Source: Clostridium neonatale (GTDB taxonomy: Bacteria > Bacillota > Clostridia > Clostridiales > Clostridiaceae). Taken from it: a DNA stretch of 64,000 nt. This document shows, piece by piece, positions 17,244-26,545 of the stretch (the stretch's first letter is position 1; every line of letters begins with the position of its first letter). The notes beneath the pieces were generated by a model. The model had not been told where the DNA came from and searched no databases. It saw nothing but the letters and a program-made list of their open reading frames with translations. Position numbers and translations under genes: made by a program. The DNA lies in assembly GCF_001458595.1 (NCBI RefSeq), contig NZ_LN890328.1, positions 2,033,317 through 2,097,316 on the forward strand, read 5' to 3'.

Positions 17244-17939
17244 TCATTTTGTAAATAGTTCTTTCTTAAGTTTTTTTAATGCTTTTTTCTCTATTCTAGA
17301 TACATAAGATCTTGATATTCCTAAATTAACAGCTATCTCTCTTTGAGTCTTACATTTTCCATCAATTAATCCATATCTCATTATCAATATTGAGCTCTCT
17401 CTTTTAGTTAATGATTCACCTAACTTTCTATATAAAGCTTTTACTTGTAAATTACGTTCTACATTTTCAAGTACACAATCCTTTTCGCTGCTTAATATAT
17501 CTATCAAACAGAATTCATTACCTTCTTTATCAACACCAATTGGATCTTGAAGATAAACCTCACTTTTTTGCTTTTTATTATTTCTAAATAGCATTAATAT
17601 CTCATTTTCAATACATCTTGATGCATAAGTAGCTAGTCTAGTACCCTTACTAGAATCAAATGAATCTATTGCTTTTATTAAGCCAACAGTACCAATTGAT
17701 ATCAACTCATCAACATCTTTGTTGGGAAAAGAATATTTTTTAACTATATGTGCAACTAATCTTAAGTTTCTCTCAATCAAAATGCTTTTAGCCTCTTTAT
17801 CTCCATTTTTAAGTTTATCTAGATACATCTGTTCTTCTGTCTCATCAAGAGGTAATGGAAAAGTGTTGCTATTTGTGATATATCCTGTGAGTAATACTGA
17901 GTTGCATAGTAAATTAATTAAACTATTTAATACAAACAC
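17244..17939 (-). CDS. sigK: Sporulation sigma factor SigK (late mother cell), uninterrupted
   Basis: About 231 residues. A short hydrophobic N-terminus (FVLNSLINLLCNSVLLTGY) resembles the SigK pro-sequence. Region 2 (NLRLVAHIVKKYSF, SIGTVGLIKAIDSFD, YASRCIENEILMLFR) and region 4 (TQREIAVNLGISRSYVSRIE) follow. I favour GTG 17939, which has GGAGG five bases upstream; ATG 17951 contains that ribosome site and would add four residues. The coding frame is continuous, so there is no skin-type prophage and no need for excision. Confidence 0.9.
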   Translation of the reverse strand: MFVLNSLINLLCNSVLLTGYITNSNTFPLPLDETEEQMYLDKLKNGDKEAKSILIERNLRLVAHIVKKYSFPNKDVDELISIGTVGLIKAIDSFDSSKGTRLATYASRCIENEILMLFRNNKKQKSEVYLQDPIGVDKEGNEFCLIDILSSEKDCVLENVERNLQVKALYRKLGESLTKRESSILIMRYGLIDGKCKTQREIAVNLGISRSYVSRIEKKALKKLKKELFTK

Positions 17940-18044
17940 CTCGTCCTCCATAACAGTGCTTGATATTATAATATGTTTATATTTTATAAAAGTTGCTTAT
18001 ATAGATTTATTTTTTTCCTAACACCCTTTTTATATAATTTAAAT

Positions 18045-19613
18045 TTAATTATCCAAAGCTAATACTATATCTTTAAATATAGGAGCTGCCGTATCACCAC
18101 CACCTAATGATTGATCCTGGATTTCAGGTGTAAAAATTACCATTGTATATTCTTTGCCATTTAATTCAAAGTATCCTGCAAACCATCCATGTGTGTGATT
18201 ATTATTTCCTGTAGCCGATCCGGTCTTTCCTCCTGTAAATATATCTTCTATATAAGCATTTTTTCCTGTACCATTAACTACAACTTCTCTCATAGCATTT
18301 TTTAGGATCTTAGAAGTAGTTTCACTATATATCCTTTTTTCTTCTGTCTTAAATTCTTTTATTGTATTATCATTTTTATCAATTATAGCTTCAACAATAT
18401 ATGGCTTAACATAAATTCCATTATTAGTTACAGTATTTATTGCTCCTAACATTTGAATTGGAGTTACATTCATACATTGACCAATAGATATGTTGTTTAC
18501 TCCAGATTCTTTTTCCGGTTTTATTCCAGCCGCCTCATTTTTATTATTACCTTTAAAATTTAATACTGGCTTATATAAGCCTTGATTTTCTGAATATGCA
18601 AGAAGTTTATCATATCCCACCATAGCACCTATTTGAGCAAATGAATCATTACATGATTTTTCAAAAGCCTCTTCTACTGATAAATTTCCATGAGCAGTTT
18701 TACAAATTTGTCCAGTGCACATAAAATGATTATTAATATTTAAAAGTCCCATATCTATTGCTGATCCAAGAGTAATTATCTTATATATTGACCCTGGCTC
18801 ATAGCCAATTTGTTCAATTCCCAAGTTAATATTAGCTTCACTTTCATCTTTTTGCATTAAAGCTCTTATCTTTCCGGTCTCACTTTCTATTATACTTACT
18901 CCTACATTTTTTAATGAGCTATATTTATCATCATCTAAAACTTTCCTAATTTCATCCTCAAAGTTCTTATCTATAGTCAGTTGTAGGTTTTTATTATTTT
19001 CATTTATATTTACAGTATGTTTTGAATAAACTGCCCTATCATCTAAATAGAATTCACTTTTAGGTGATTCATTATCTTTTAACTCATCATATAACATTCC
19101 TTCAATAGAATCCTTCTCTATTTCTTTTTCATCTAATACATTTGATAACATACTACTGATATTCCAAGCTTTTTTAATATTTACAGAATCTTTTGTATAT
19201 GTATATATTCCTTTTATATTTTTTAAACTATTTATCTTTTTATAAGTGTTTTCTGAAATACTATAATATATTTTTCCATTTTCTTTCATTATATCTGTAT
19301 AATTAAATTGTGGATTCTCTGATTTCATAATAAAATTTAAAGCCATCAAGCTTTCCAATGTTTCCTCATAATTATTTAGACTGAATGGCTTTGTATCAAT
19401 TACCAAAATGTATTGCTTATTATAATTCATTAGATCCTTACCATTTGTATCTAAAATCATATACTTCATATCACTTATATTCTCTTGCTGATGATTTTGA
19501 TATGAAAGAACTACTTTTTCATTTGGATATATTTGAAGTTTAAATAATCTAAAAGTCAATAATACCAAGAATACTATAAATAAAGATAAAATTTGCATCA
19601 ATCGTTTCTGCAT
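18045..19613 (-). CDS. Class B penicillin-binding protein (peptidoglycan transpeptidase)
   Basis: A membrane-anchored transpeptidase with one N-terminal helix (MQILSLFIVFLVLLTFRLFKL) and the three active-site motifs in order: SIYK (catalytic serine, near 280), SCN and KTGSATG. No PASTA domain is visible. It cross-links peptidoglycan outside the membrane. Beside sigK and at about 520 residues it may be the sporulation SpoVD type or a vegetative FtsI/PbpA type; the sequence does not decide. I place the start at ATG 19613, because longer starts fall inside the terminator of the upstream unit. The ribosome site there is weak. Confidence 0.85.
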   Translation of the reverse strand: MQKRLMQILSLFIVFLVLLTFRLFKLQIYPNEKVVLSYQNHQQENISDMKYMILDTNGKDLMNYNKQYILVIDTKPFSLNNYEETLESLMALNFIMKSENPQFNYTDIMKENGKIYYSISENTYKKINSLKNIKGIYTYTKDSVNIKKAWNISSMLSNVLDEKEIEKDSIEGMLYDELKDNESPKSEFYLDDRAVYSKHTVNINENNKNLQLTIDKNFEDEIRKVLDDDKYSSLKNVGVSIIESETGKIRALMQKDESEANINLGIEQIGYEPGSIYKIITLGSAIDMGLLNINNHFMCTGQICKTAHGNLSVEEAFEKSCNDSFAQIGAMVGYDKLLAYSENQGLYKPVLNFKGNNKNEAAGIKPEKESGVNNISIGQCMNVTPIQMLGAINTVTNNGIYVKPYIVEAIIDKNDNTIKEFKTEEKRIYSETTSKILKNAMREVVVNGTGKNAYIEDIFTGGKTGSATGNNNHTHGWFAGYFELNGKEYTMVIFTPEIQDQSLGGGDTAAPIFKDIVLALDN

Positions 19614-19636
19614 ATAAAAATTCTTAGTAAAAATAT

Positions 19637-19682
19637 AAAACACCTACCTTCAACTAGATTCTAGCCTTATAGTAAGTGTTTT
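19637..19682 (-). terminator. Terminator after the U32-family gene
   Basis: Stem AAAACACCTAC / GTAAGTGTTTT (11 bp, one wobble) with an inner CTAG pair, followed on the minus strand by TTTTATATTTTTA. It lies between the U32 gene and the PBP gene and overlaps the longest possible PBP reading frame. Confidence 0.65.
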
Positions 19683-19714
19683 ATTCATTTAAATATTAAA
19701 TTCATATTTTATAA

Positions 19715-20959
19715 CTATTTCAATTCTAATACTTCATTAGATTTTACTAGCATATCATTTACCTTAAGTGGATGCTCAACTTTAGCTTTAAAAATCATAT
19801 GAGCCCTATTGGCTACATTTGTCTTTATCTGCTTAGCTTCATCAAACATATTTTCAAGCCTTACAGTGAAATACGGAGAATTTGCACGTAATACCTCTAC
19901 TTCATCATTTTCAAATACTCTATTTTTTTGAAGAATTGTAGCTATTTTTGTTTCTTCATCATATTCTTTAACTATTCCAACTATTTCATAATCTCTTACA
20001 TATGATGATTCTTCATAATTTTGCTCGCCATTCTTTCCTAAATAGAAGCCTGTATGATATTGTCTGTGGCTTACTTTATTTAATATATCCATCCATTCTT
20101 CTTTGAATTCAAAGTTTTCTGGATCTTCCCAGTATGCATCTAAAGCTTCTCTATAAGCCTTAACTACTGATGCGACATAAAACTCGCTTTTCATTCTTCC
20201 TTCTATTTTAAATGAGTATATGCCACTTTTAACAAGTTCTGGTATATAATGAATCATACATAAATCCTTAGAATTCATTATATATGTTCCTTTTTCATCT
20301 TCTATGACAGGATAATATTGCCCTGGTCTTGTTTCCTCAACCAAATAATATTTATATCTGCATGCATTTGAGCAAATTCCCTTATTAGCATCCCTTCCAA
20401 GCATATAGTTAGATATTAAACATCTTCCTGAATAAGCTATACACATTGAACCATGTACAAAGGCCTCTATGTCACATCCTTCTGGAATATTCTCAGTTAT
20501 TGTGTTTATTTCTCTAAATGTCAATTCACGAGCTAATACTACTCTTTTTACACCTTGCTCATACCAGAACTTTGTAGCAACCCAATTTACTGTATTGGCT
20601 TGAGTACTCAAATGTATTTCTAATTCTGGAGCAACTTCTTTTGTTATGGCAATTAGTGATGGATCTGCAATAATTACAGCATCTACCCCCATATCATATA
20701 AGCCCTTTATATATTCTCCAGCACCTTTTAAATCATAATTTCTTGCAAATATATTCAATGTTACATAAACTTTTTTTCCTCTTTCATGACAGTAGTTTAT
20801 TCCTTCTATCATTTCTTCATTAGAAAAATTATCAGAAAATGCTCTTAAATTTAATTTACCTCCACCTAAATATACCGCATCTGCACCAAAATCTATTGCT
20901 ATTTTTAACTTTTCTAAATTTCCTGCTGGTGCTAAAATCTCCGGTTTTCTCTTATTCAA
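19715..20959 (-). CDS. Peptidase U32 family protein, TrhP-like tRNA hydroxylation factor
   Basis: A 414-residue U32-family protein: ILAPAGNLEKLKIAIDFGADAVY at the start, the cysteine-rich core GSMCIAYSGRCLISNY ... ANKGICSNACRYKY and FKIEGRMKSEFYVA. The family was named as peptidases, but B. subtilis YrrN/YrrO (TrhP) and E. coli homologues act with prephenate in hydroxylating tRNA wobble uridine to ho5U. Its neighbour trmR, the methyltransferase that makes mo5U from ho5U, supports that role. The start is TTG at 20959 with AGGAGG upstream. Only one U32 gene is present here, against two in B. subtilis. Confidence 0.85.
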   Translation of the reverse strand: MNKRKPEILAPAGNLEKLKIAIDFGADAVYLGGGKLNLRAFSDNFSNEEMIEGINYCHERGKKVYVTLNIFARNYDLKGAGEYIKGLYDMGVDAVIIADPSLIAITKEVAPELEIHLSTQANTVNWVATKFWYEQGVKRVVLARELTFREINTITENIPEGCDIEAFVHGSMCIAYSGRCLISNYMLGRDANKGICSNACRYKYYLVEETRPGQYYPVIEDEKGTYIMNSKDLCMIHYIPELVKSGIYSFKIEGRMKSEFYVASVVKAYREALDAYWEDPENFEFKEEWMDILNKVSHRQYHTGFYLGKNGEQNYEESSYVRDYEIVGIVKEYDEETKIATILQKNRVFENDEVEVLRANSPYFTVRLENMFDEAKQIKTNVANRAHMIFKAKVEHPLKVNDMLVKSNEVLELK

Positions 20960-20964
20960 AAAAA

Positions 20965-21609
20965 TTACCTCCTCTTGGTAACTGCAATTCCATCTCCCAT
21001 AGGAATTACAGATGTTATTAAGTCTTTATCCTTAGTAACTAAATCTAAATATTTTCTCATTCTTTTTACTATTGTTATTTTTCTTCTTTTAACTAATTCC
21101 TGTGATGCAACCATTCCTCTAAATAATACATTATCAGCCACTATTATTCCATCCTCATTTAAGAGTCTTAAACAATGCGGCAAAAAGTGGTTGTAATGTC
21201 CTTTTCCTGCATCCATAAATATCAAGTCAAAAGGTTCATTTAAAGTTTCTAAAATTTCTAAACAATCCCCTTTTTTGATTGTTATTTTCTTAGATAAATC
21301 AAACTTATCTAAGTTCATTGTAGCATACTCAATCATCTTATCATCTCGTTCAATGGTTACAATATCAGGATTAGTTCCTGATGATTCATACATCAAAATA
21401 GCTGAAAATCCAATTGCTGTACCAAGTTCTAGTATTCTTTTAGGTTTTTTCATACTAGTAATAAACTCTAAAAATATACCTGTTTCCTTTTGTACTATAG
21501 GAACTTTATTTTCTAAAGCAAAATCTTCTATTTCTTTAAGTGTTCCACTTCTTTCTGGAACTAAACTTCTTATATAGTTTTCCATATAGTCATATGTAAT
21601 ATTACTCAA
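20965..21609 (-). CDS. trmR: tRNA 5-hydroxyuridine methyltransferase TrmR (O-methyltransferase)
   Basis: A 214-residue SAM-dependent class I O-methyltransferase: motif I ELGTAIGFSAILMYES, acidic residue in TIERDD, FDLIFMDAGKGHY (metal and substrate Asp) and VADNVLFRG. It corresponds to B. subtilis YrrM/TrmR, which methylates ho5U34 to mo5U in tRNA. The start is TTG at 21609 with GGAGG seven bases before it. It lies between mltG (19-base gap) and the U32/TrhP gene (5-base gap), the same order as in B. subtilis. Confidence 0.85.
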   Translation of the reverse strand: MSNITYDYMENYIRSLVPERSGTLKEIEDFALENKVPIVQKETGIFLEFITSMKKPKRILELGTAIGFSAILMYESSGTNPDIVTIERDDKMIEYATMNLDKFDLSKKITIKKGDCLEILETLNEPFDLIFMDAGKGHYNHFLPHCLRLLNEDGIIVADNVLFRGMVASQELVKRRKITIVKRMRKYLDLVTKDKDLITSVIPMGDGIAVTKRR

Positions 21610-21628
21610 TTTAAGCCCTCCATGTCAA

Positions 21629-22654
21629 CTAATATCCTAATTCTTTTTTCTTATTTAAAAAATCATTATATTCATTTGTAAAATAATGTGATTTATCTTT
21701 TTGCAAAATATAATACAAATAATCTGTTTTATCAGGCATAAGTGCCGCTTTTAGTGATTCTTTTCCCGGATTGCATATTGGCCCTACTGGTAGCCCTTTA
21801 TATTTATATGTGTTATATGGTGAATCAGTTTCTAAATGTTTATACAGTACCACATCTACATGCTCATTCATTGCATATAAAACAGTAGCATCTATTTGGA
21901 GCTTCATATCCTTTTCTAATCTATTATAAATCACCGATGATATGAGTGGTCTATCTTTATCAACTTGAGCTTCCTTTTCTATCATAGAACCGATAGTAGT
22001 TATATCATTTATTTTACTATTATCAAAGTTAACATCTGATTCTTCTTGTATCTGTGTTAAAACTTCCTCAAATCTTTCAACCATCATTTTGATTATATCA
22101 TTTAAATCAGTATCTTTTTCTATGAAATATGTATCTGGATATAAGTATCCCTCAAGGTCATATCTTTTATTTTTATTTTTCTCTATAAACCATGGTAATT
22201 CATAATTCTCAACTGCTTTTATAAATTCTTCTTTACTAGCAATATTTTTTTCTTCTATAACCTTTCCTATATCTTCTATTGTATAACCTTCTGGAATAGT
22301 CAACGAAATCAAATTTTCATTTAGACTTTTCCCCTCCAAAGCTTCTATAAGTTCATTTAGACTTAAATCTGTATTAATTTTATAAGAGCCTTCTCTAAGT
22401 TGTATACTTCTACCATTTATACTGAGGTTTACTTTAATCATAAATTTATTCCTAAGTATATTTTCTTTATCTAATATATTTATGACATCATAAAATCCCT
22501 GGCCTTTATCAACTTTTATTGTTATCTCTTTTTCTTTTGATTTTATCGGCTTATTTACAGTACTGTTATAGGTTACAAAAAAGCTCAAAAATATTATAAA
22601 TATAAAAAACATCAAAAAAAGTACTAATCTTTTAGGAAATTTTTTATGCCCCAT
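21629..22654 (-). CDS. mltG: Endolytic murein transglycosylase MltG (YceG-like)
   Basis: A 341-residue protein with one N-terminal membrane helix (about 9-28) and an extracytoplasmic YceG domain. The catalytic glutamate lies in IGSMIEKEAQ; LPVGPICNPGKESLKAAL is the conserved substrate-groove motif. MltG cleaves nascent glycan strands and sets their length. The ATG at 22654 has AGGAGG upstream, and a perfect 17-bp hairpin stands immediately before that site. It heads mltG-trmR-U32. Confidence 0.92.
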   Translation of the reverse strand: MGHKKFPKRLVLFLMFFIFIIFLSFFVTYNSTVNKPIKSKEKEITIKVDKGQGFYDVINILDKENILRNKFMIKVNLSINGRSIQLREGSYKINTDLSLNELIEALEGKSLNENLISLTIPEGYTIEDIGKVIEEKNIASKEEFIKAVENYELPWFIEKNKNKRYDLEGYLYPDTYFIEKDTDLNDIIKMMVERFEEVLTQIQEESDVNFDNSKINDITTIGSMIEKEAQVDKDRPLISSVIYNRLEKDMKLQIDATVLYAMNEHVDVVLYKHLETDSPYNTYKYKGLPVGPICNPGKESLKAALMPDKTDYLYYILQKDKSHYFTNEYNDFLNKKKELGY

Positions 22655-22670
22655 ATTTTCCTCCTAATAT

Positions 22671-22707
22671 AATAAAGTAAATAGTCTAAAAGACTATTTA
22701 CTTTATT
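22671..22707 (-). terminator. Perfect 17-bp hairpin between typA and mltG
   Basis: Arms AATAAAGTAAATAGTCT / AGACTATTTACTTTATT with a 3-base loop. On the minus strand it is followed by ATATTAGGAGG rather than a T-run, so it may be a weak terminator of typA, an RNA-processing or stabilising structure, or a control of mltG translation. Confidence 0.5.
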
Positions 22708-22746
22708 ATAGTTAATTTATTTAATATTTTGAAGTAATTGAAACAA

Positions 22747-24573
22747 TTATTTTTTGTTTCTGCTTATCATTCTCTTTCTTTCAGCACTATCTAGAATTCT
22801 TTTTCTCATTCTTATATTTTCTGGAGTAACTTCAACTAATTCATCAGCGTTTATGAATTCTAAACATTGTTCAAGACTCATTTCTATAGGTGGAGTTAAT
22901 TTTAATGCTTCATCAGCACCAGATGATCTTGTATTAGTAAGCTTTTTCCCTTTACATACATTTATATCTATATCTTCTGCTCTTGCAGAAACCCCAACTA
23001 TCATTCCTGTATATACCGGAACACCTGCACCAATAAATAATTGTCCTCTTTCTTGTGCATTAAATAATCCATATGCTATTGAATCCCCAGCTTCAAATGA
23101 TACTATTGATCCTCTGCTTCTTCCTGGAATTTCACCTTTGAACTTCTCATATCCATGGAATACATGATTCATAATACCATTACCTTTTGTATCAGTCATA
23201 AATTCATTTCTAAATCCTATAAGACCTCTTGCCGGCACTGTAAATTCTAATCTTGTATATCCATTTACTGCTGATGTCATATTAACCATTTCAGCTTTTC
23301 TTGGTCCTAATTTTTCCATAACAGGTCCCATAAATTCTTCCGGAACATCTATTGTTAAGTATTCAATCGGTTCTTCTTTAACACCATTTTCTTCTCTAAA
23401 GATAACATTAGCTTTAGAAACTTGGAACTCATATCCTTCTCTTCTCATTGTTTCAATAAGAACTGAAAGATGTAATTCTCCTCTTCCTGAAACCTCAAAA
23501 CAATCTGGAGTTATTTCTTTAACCTTTAAACTTACATTTGTTTCTAATTCTTTAAGTAATCTATCTCTTAAATGTCTTGATGTTACAAATTCACCTTCTT
23601 GACCTGCAAATGGTGAATCATTAACCATAAAATTCATGCTTAATGTTGGTTCATCAATTTTAACAAATGGAAGTGCTTCTGGACATGATGAATCTGCTAT
23701 AGTTTCACCTATATTTGCATCAACTACACCGCTTACTGCAACGATGTCTCCCATTCCAGCTTCTTCAGCTTCTTCTCTTTTAAGTCCATTATATGTAAAT
23801 ACACTTGTTATTTTATAATTTGAAGATGATCCATCATGTCTAACTAATGCTACTGTTTGATTTCTCTTTACTCTTCCTCTTTCAATCTTACCAATTGCAA
23901 TTTTACCTACGAATGCATTTGTATCTAATGTAGTTACAAGCATTTGTAAAGGTTCATCTAAGTAACCTTCTGGTGGTGCAACATACTTTATTATTGTTTC
24001 GAATATTGGTGTCATATCCGCATTATCATCTTCAACATTGTATCTTGCAAATCCTTCTCTTGCTGATGCATAAAGAATTTGGAAGTCTAATTGTTCATCG
24101 CTAGCACCAAGCTCTACAAATAAATCAAATACTTCATCTATAACTTCTGTTGGTCTTGCATCTGGCTTATCTATTTTATTTATTATGACTATTGGCTTTA
24201 ATCCTAATTCTAATGATTTCTTAAGAACAAATTTAGTTTGTGGCATTGGTCCTTCATAAGAGTCAACAACTAATAAAACCGAGTCAACCATTTTAAGTAC
24301 ACGTTCAACTTCTCCGCCAAAATCAGCATGTCCTGGAGTATCTACAATATTAATTTTAACATCTCCATATTTAACTGCTGTGTTTTTTGAAAGAATTGTT
24401 ATTCCTCTTTCCTTTTCAAGATCATTAGAATCCATTACTCTTTCTTCCACTTTTTCATTGCTTCTAAAAACATGGCTTTGTTTTAATAAAGCATCTACCA
24501 AAGTAGTCTTACCATGGTCAACGTGGGCTATTATAGCTATATTCCTTATATCTTCTCTTTTTGTTAATTCCAT
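22747..24573 (-). CDS. typA: Translational GTPase TypA/BipA
   Basis: A 608-residue EF-G-like GTPase. G1 AHVDHGKTTL, G2 RGITI, G3 DTPGHADF and G4 NKID lie in the first 140 residues, followed by beta-barrel, EF-G III/V-like domains and the BipA-specific C-terminal domain (ARGLIGFRNEF, GIMNHVFHGYE). It acts on ribosomes in 50S assembly and stress or cold adaptation. GGAGG stands eight bases before the ATG. It appears monocistronic, with hairpins on both sides. Confidence 0.96.
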   Translation of the reverse strand: MELTKREDIRNIAIIAHVDHGKTTLVDALLKQSHVFRSNEKVEERVMDSNDLEKERGITILSKNTAVKYGDVKINIVDTPGHADFGGEVERVLKMVDSVLLVVDSYEGPMPQTKFVLKKSLELGLKPIVIINKIDKPDARPTEVIDEVFDLFVELGASDEQLDFQILYASAREGFARYNVEDDNADMTPIFETIIKYVAPPEGYLDEPLQMLVTTLDTNAFVGKIAIGKIERGRVKRNQTVALVRHDGSSSNYKITSVFTYNGLKREEAEEAGMGDIVAVSGVVDANIGETIADSSCPEALPFVKIDEPTLSMNFMVNDSPFAGQEGEFVTSRHLRDRLLKELETNVSLKVKEITPDCFEVSGRGELHLSVLIETMRREGYEFQVSKANVIFREENGVKEEPIEYLTIDVPEEFMGPVMEKLGPRKAEMVNMTSAVNGYTRLEFTVPARGLIGFRNEFMTDTKGNGIMNHVFHGYEKFKGEIPGRSRGSIVSFEAGDSIAYGLFNAQERGQLFIGAGVPVYTGMIVGVSARAEDIDINVCKGKKLTNTRSSGADEALKLTPPIEMSLEQCLEFINADELVEVTPENIRMRKRILDSAERKRMISRNKK

Positions 24574-24716
24574 TTTTATTCCTCCAAACAGTATTAAACT
24601 GTGAATTTATAAATGTATAAATTGAAGTAATTTTACATATATACATTTACTATTTAGCTTCTAAAATATATATTTATATTATTTATGTAAACATATTCTT
24701 ATTTTTTTCATAAAAT

Positions 24717-24745
24717 AAAATTGGATACATAAAGTATCCAATTTT
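24717..24745 (-). terminator. Terminator of rnjA
   Basis: Perfect 12-bp inverted repeat AAAATTGGATAC / GTATCCAATTTT with a 5-base loop, followed on the minus strand by ATTTTATG. It separates rnjA from typA. Confidence 0.75.
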
Positions 24746-24812
24746 CTCACATAACCATATTGAATTTTACTATTTTCAGCATAAAAAGTCAAGTTAATAA
24801 TAATTATATTAA

Positions 24813-26480
24813 TTAAAATTCCATTATTATTGGTAAAATCATAGGTTTTCTCTTTGTCTTTTCATAAAGGAACTCTCTAAGTTCATCTCTCATTTTAGAC
24901 TTTAATGTTGCCCAATCTGTAATTTGCTTTTCTTCACATTCAATTAAGACATCTTTCACAATATCTCTTGCTTCTTCCATAAGGCCTTCTGATTCTCTAA
25001 CATAGACAAATCCTCTTGAAATAATATCTGGTCCTGCTACAATTCTTCCACTTTGTTTTTCAATTGTTACAACAACAGTTAATATTCCATCTTGTGAAAG
25101 ATGTTTTCTATCCCTAAGGACTATATTACCAACATCGCCTACACCTAAACCATCCACAAATACTTGCCCTGAAGTAACAACTCCATTTTTCTTTATATAA
25201 TTTCTTCCTACTTCAATAACATCTCCGTTTTCAGGAATAATAAGATTTTTTTCATCTAATCCAACACTTATAGCAAGTTCTCCATGCTTTTTCAAGTGTC
25301 TATATTCTCCATGAACCGGTATAAAGAATTTTGGTTTTGCTAGAGTATGCATAAGCTTTAACTCTTCCTGACAAGCATGCCCTGAAACATGAATCTTTTC
25401 TCCTGATTCATAAATTACTTCTGCACCTTTTTTAAATAATTGATTTACCACCTTTGAAACAAGCTTTTCATTTCCTGGTATTGGTGTTGCTGAAATTATA
25501 ACAGTATCGCCTTCAATTATATTTATCTTTTTATGTTCTGAAGAAGCCATTCTAGTTAATGCAGACATTGGTTCTCCTTGACTACCTGTAGTTATTACAA
25601 CAATTTTTTCATTTGGATATTTATTCATAGCATCAACTGGTATAAGTACATCTTCACCTGCATCTAAATACCCAAGTTCTATTGCTACTTGAACAATATT
25701 TTCCATGCTTCTTCCTGATACAGCTACTTTTTTATCATAAGCTTTTGCCGCTGTAATTATTTGTTGTATCCTATGAACATTTGAGGCAAATGTTGCAACA
25801 ATTATTCTTCCTTTTGCCTTATTAAATAATTTAAAAAATGTTTCACCTACAACTCTTTCTGTTAAAGTATATCCTGGTCTCTCAACATTTGTTGAGTCTG
25901 CCATCATTACTAACACACCTTTTTTGCCAAGCTCCGCAATTCTTGCAAAGTCCATCATCTCTCCATCAATTGGTGTGTAATCAATTTTAAAATCTCCTGT
26001 GTGAAAAACAACCCCAAGTGGAGTATGGATTGCTATAGCCACTGAATCTGCAATCGAGTGGTTAGTCTTTATAAATTCTACTGAAACGCTATTTAACTTT
26101 ATTATATCTTTTGGCTTTACTCTCACTAATTCACTTGTGCTTAATAGACCATGCTCTTTTAGCTTTGTTTCAACTATTCCAAGAGTAAGCTTTGTACCAT
26201 ATACAGGAACATTTAATTGTTTTAAAACATATGGTAATGCTCCTATATGATCTTCATGTCCGTGTGTTAAAAATATTCCTTTTACTTTTTCTGAGTTTTT
26301 TACAAGATAAGAGACATCTGGTATTACTACATCAATCCCGAACATATCCTCATCTGGAAACTTTAATCCACAATCTATTACTATAATATCATCTTTATAT
26401 TCAATAGCTGTAATATTTTTTCCAATCTCATTTATACCGCCAAGAGGAATAATTTTAACCTTCGTCTTTTCGCCTTTCAT
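24813..26480 (-). CDS. rnjA: Ribonuclease J
   Basis: A 555-residue metallo-beta-lactamase/beta-CASP nuclease with the zinc motif THGHEDHIGAL, FHTGDFKID, the beta-CASP insert (VATFASNVHRIQQ, SGRSMENIVQV, TGSQGEP) and the HGEYRHLKKH motif. RNase J has 5'-3' exonuclease and endonuclease activity in mRNA decay and rRNA maturation. The length is the family norm. Only one paralogue is seen here. ATG 26480 has GAGGGG upstream. Confidence 0.95.
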   Translation of the reverse strand: MKGEKTKVKIIPLGGINEIGKNITAIEYKDDIIVIDCGLKFPDEDMFGIDVVIPDVSYLVKNSEKVKGIFLTHGHEDHIGALPYVLKQLNVPVYGTKLTLGIVETKLKEHGLLSTSELVRVKPKDIIKLNSVSVEFIKTNHSIADSVAIAIHTPLGVVFHTGDFKIDYTPIDGEMMDFARIAELGKKGVLVMMADSTNVERPGYTLTERVVGETFFKLFNKAKGRIIVATFASNVHRIQQIITAAKAYDKKVAVSGRSMENIVQVAIELGYLDAGEDVLIPVDAMNKYPNEKIVVITTGSQGEPMSALTRMASSEHKKINIIEGDTVIISATPIPGNEKLVSKVVNQLFKKGAEVIYESGEKIHVSGHACQEELKLMHTLAKPKFFIPVHGEYRHLKKHGELAISVGLDEKNLIIPENGDVIEVGRNYIKKNGVVTSGQVFVDGLGVGDVGNIVLRDRKHLSQDGILTVVVTIEKQSGRIVAGPDIISRGFVYVRESEGLMEEARDIVKDVLIECEEKQITDWATLKSKMRDELREFLYEKTKRKPMILPIIMEF

Positions 26481-26513
26481 GTTTCCCCTCCTTTTATATT
26501 AAATTTTTATAAA

Positions 26514-26545
26514 TAAAGGTCTTTTCTTTATTGTTAAAAGTCCTT
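26514..26545 (-). terminator. Possible terminator of fur
   Basis: Imperfect stem AAAGGTCTTTT / AAAAGTCCTTT (one mismatch), followed on the minus strand by ATTTATAAAAATTT, directly after the fur stop codon. Confidence 0.4.

Noticed and set aside
17940..17951. ATG 17951 as sigK start
   Set aside because: The codon overlaps the GGAGG that serves GTG 17939, and the SigK family N-terminus begins near FVLNSL. It was kept only as an alternative.
17100..18044. skin-type prophage insertion in sigK
   Set aside because: The sigK frame is continuous from region 2 to region 4 and no recombinase gene is near.
19614..19643. GTG at 19643 as start of the class B PBP
   Set aside because: It lies inside the stem of the upstream gene's terminator and adjoins, rather than follows, a ribosome-like sequence.
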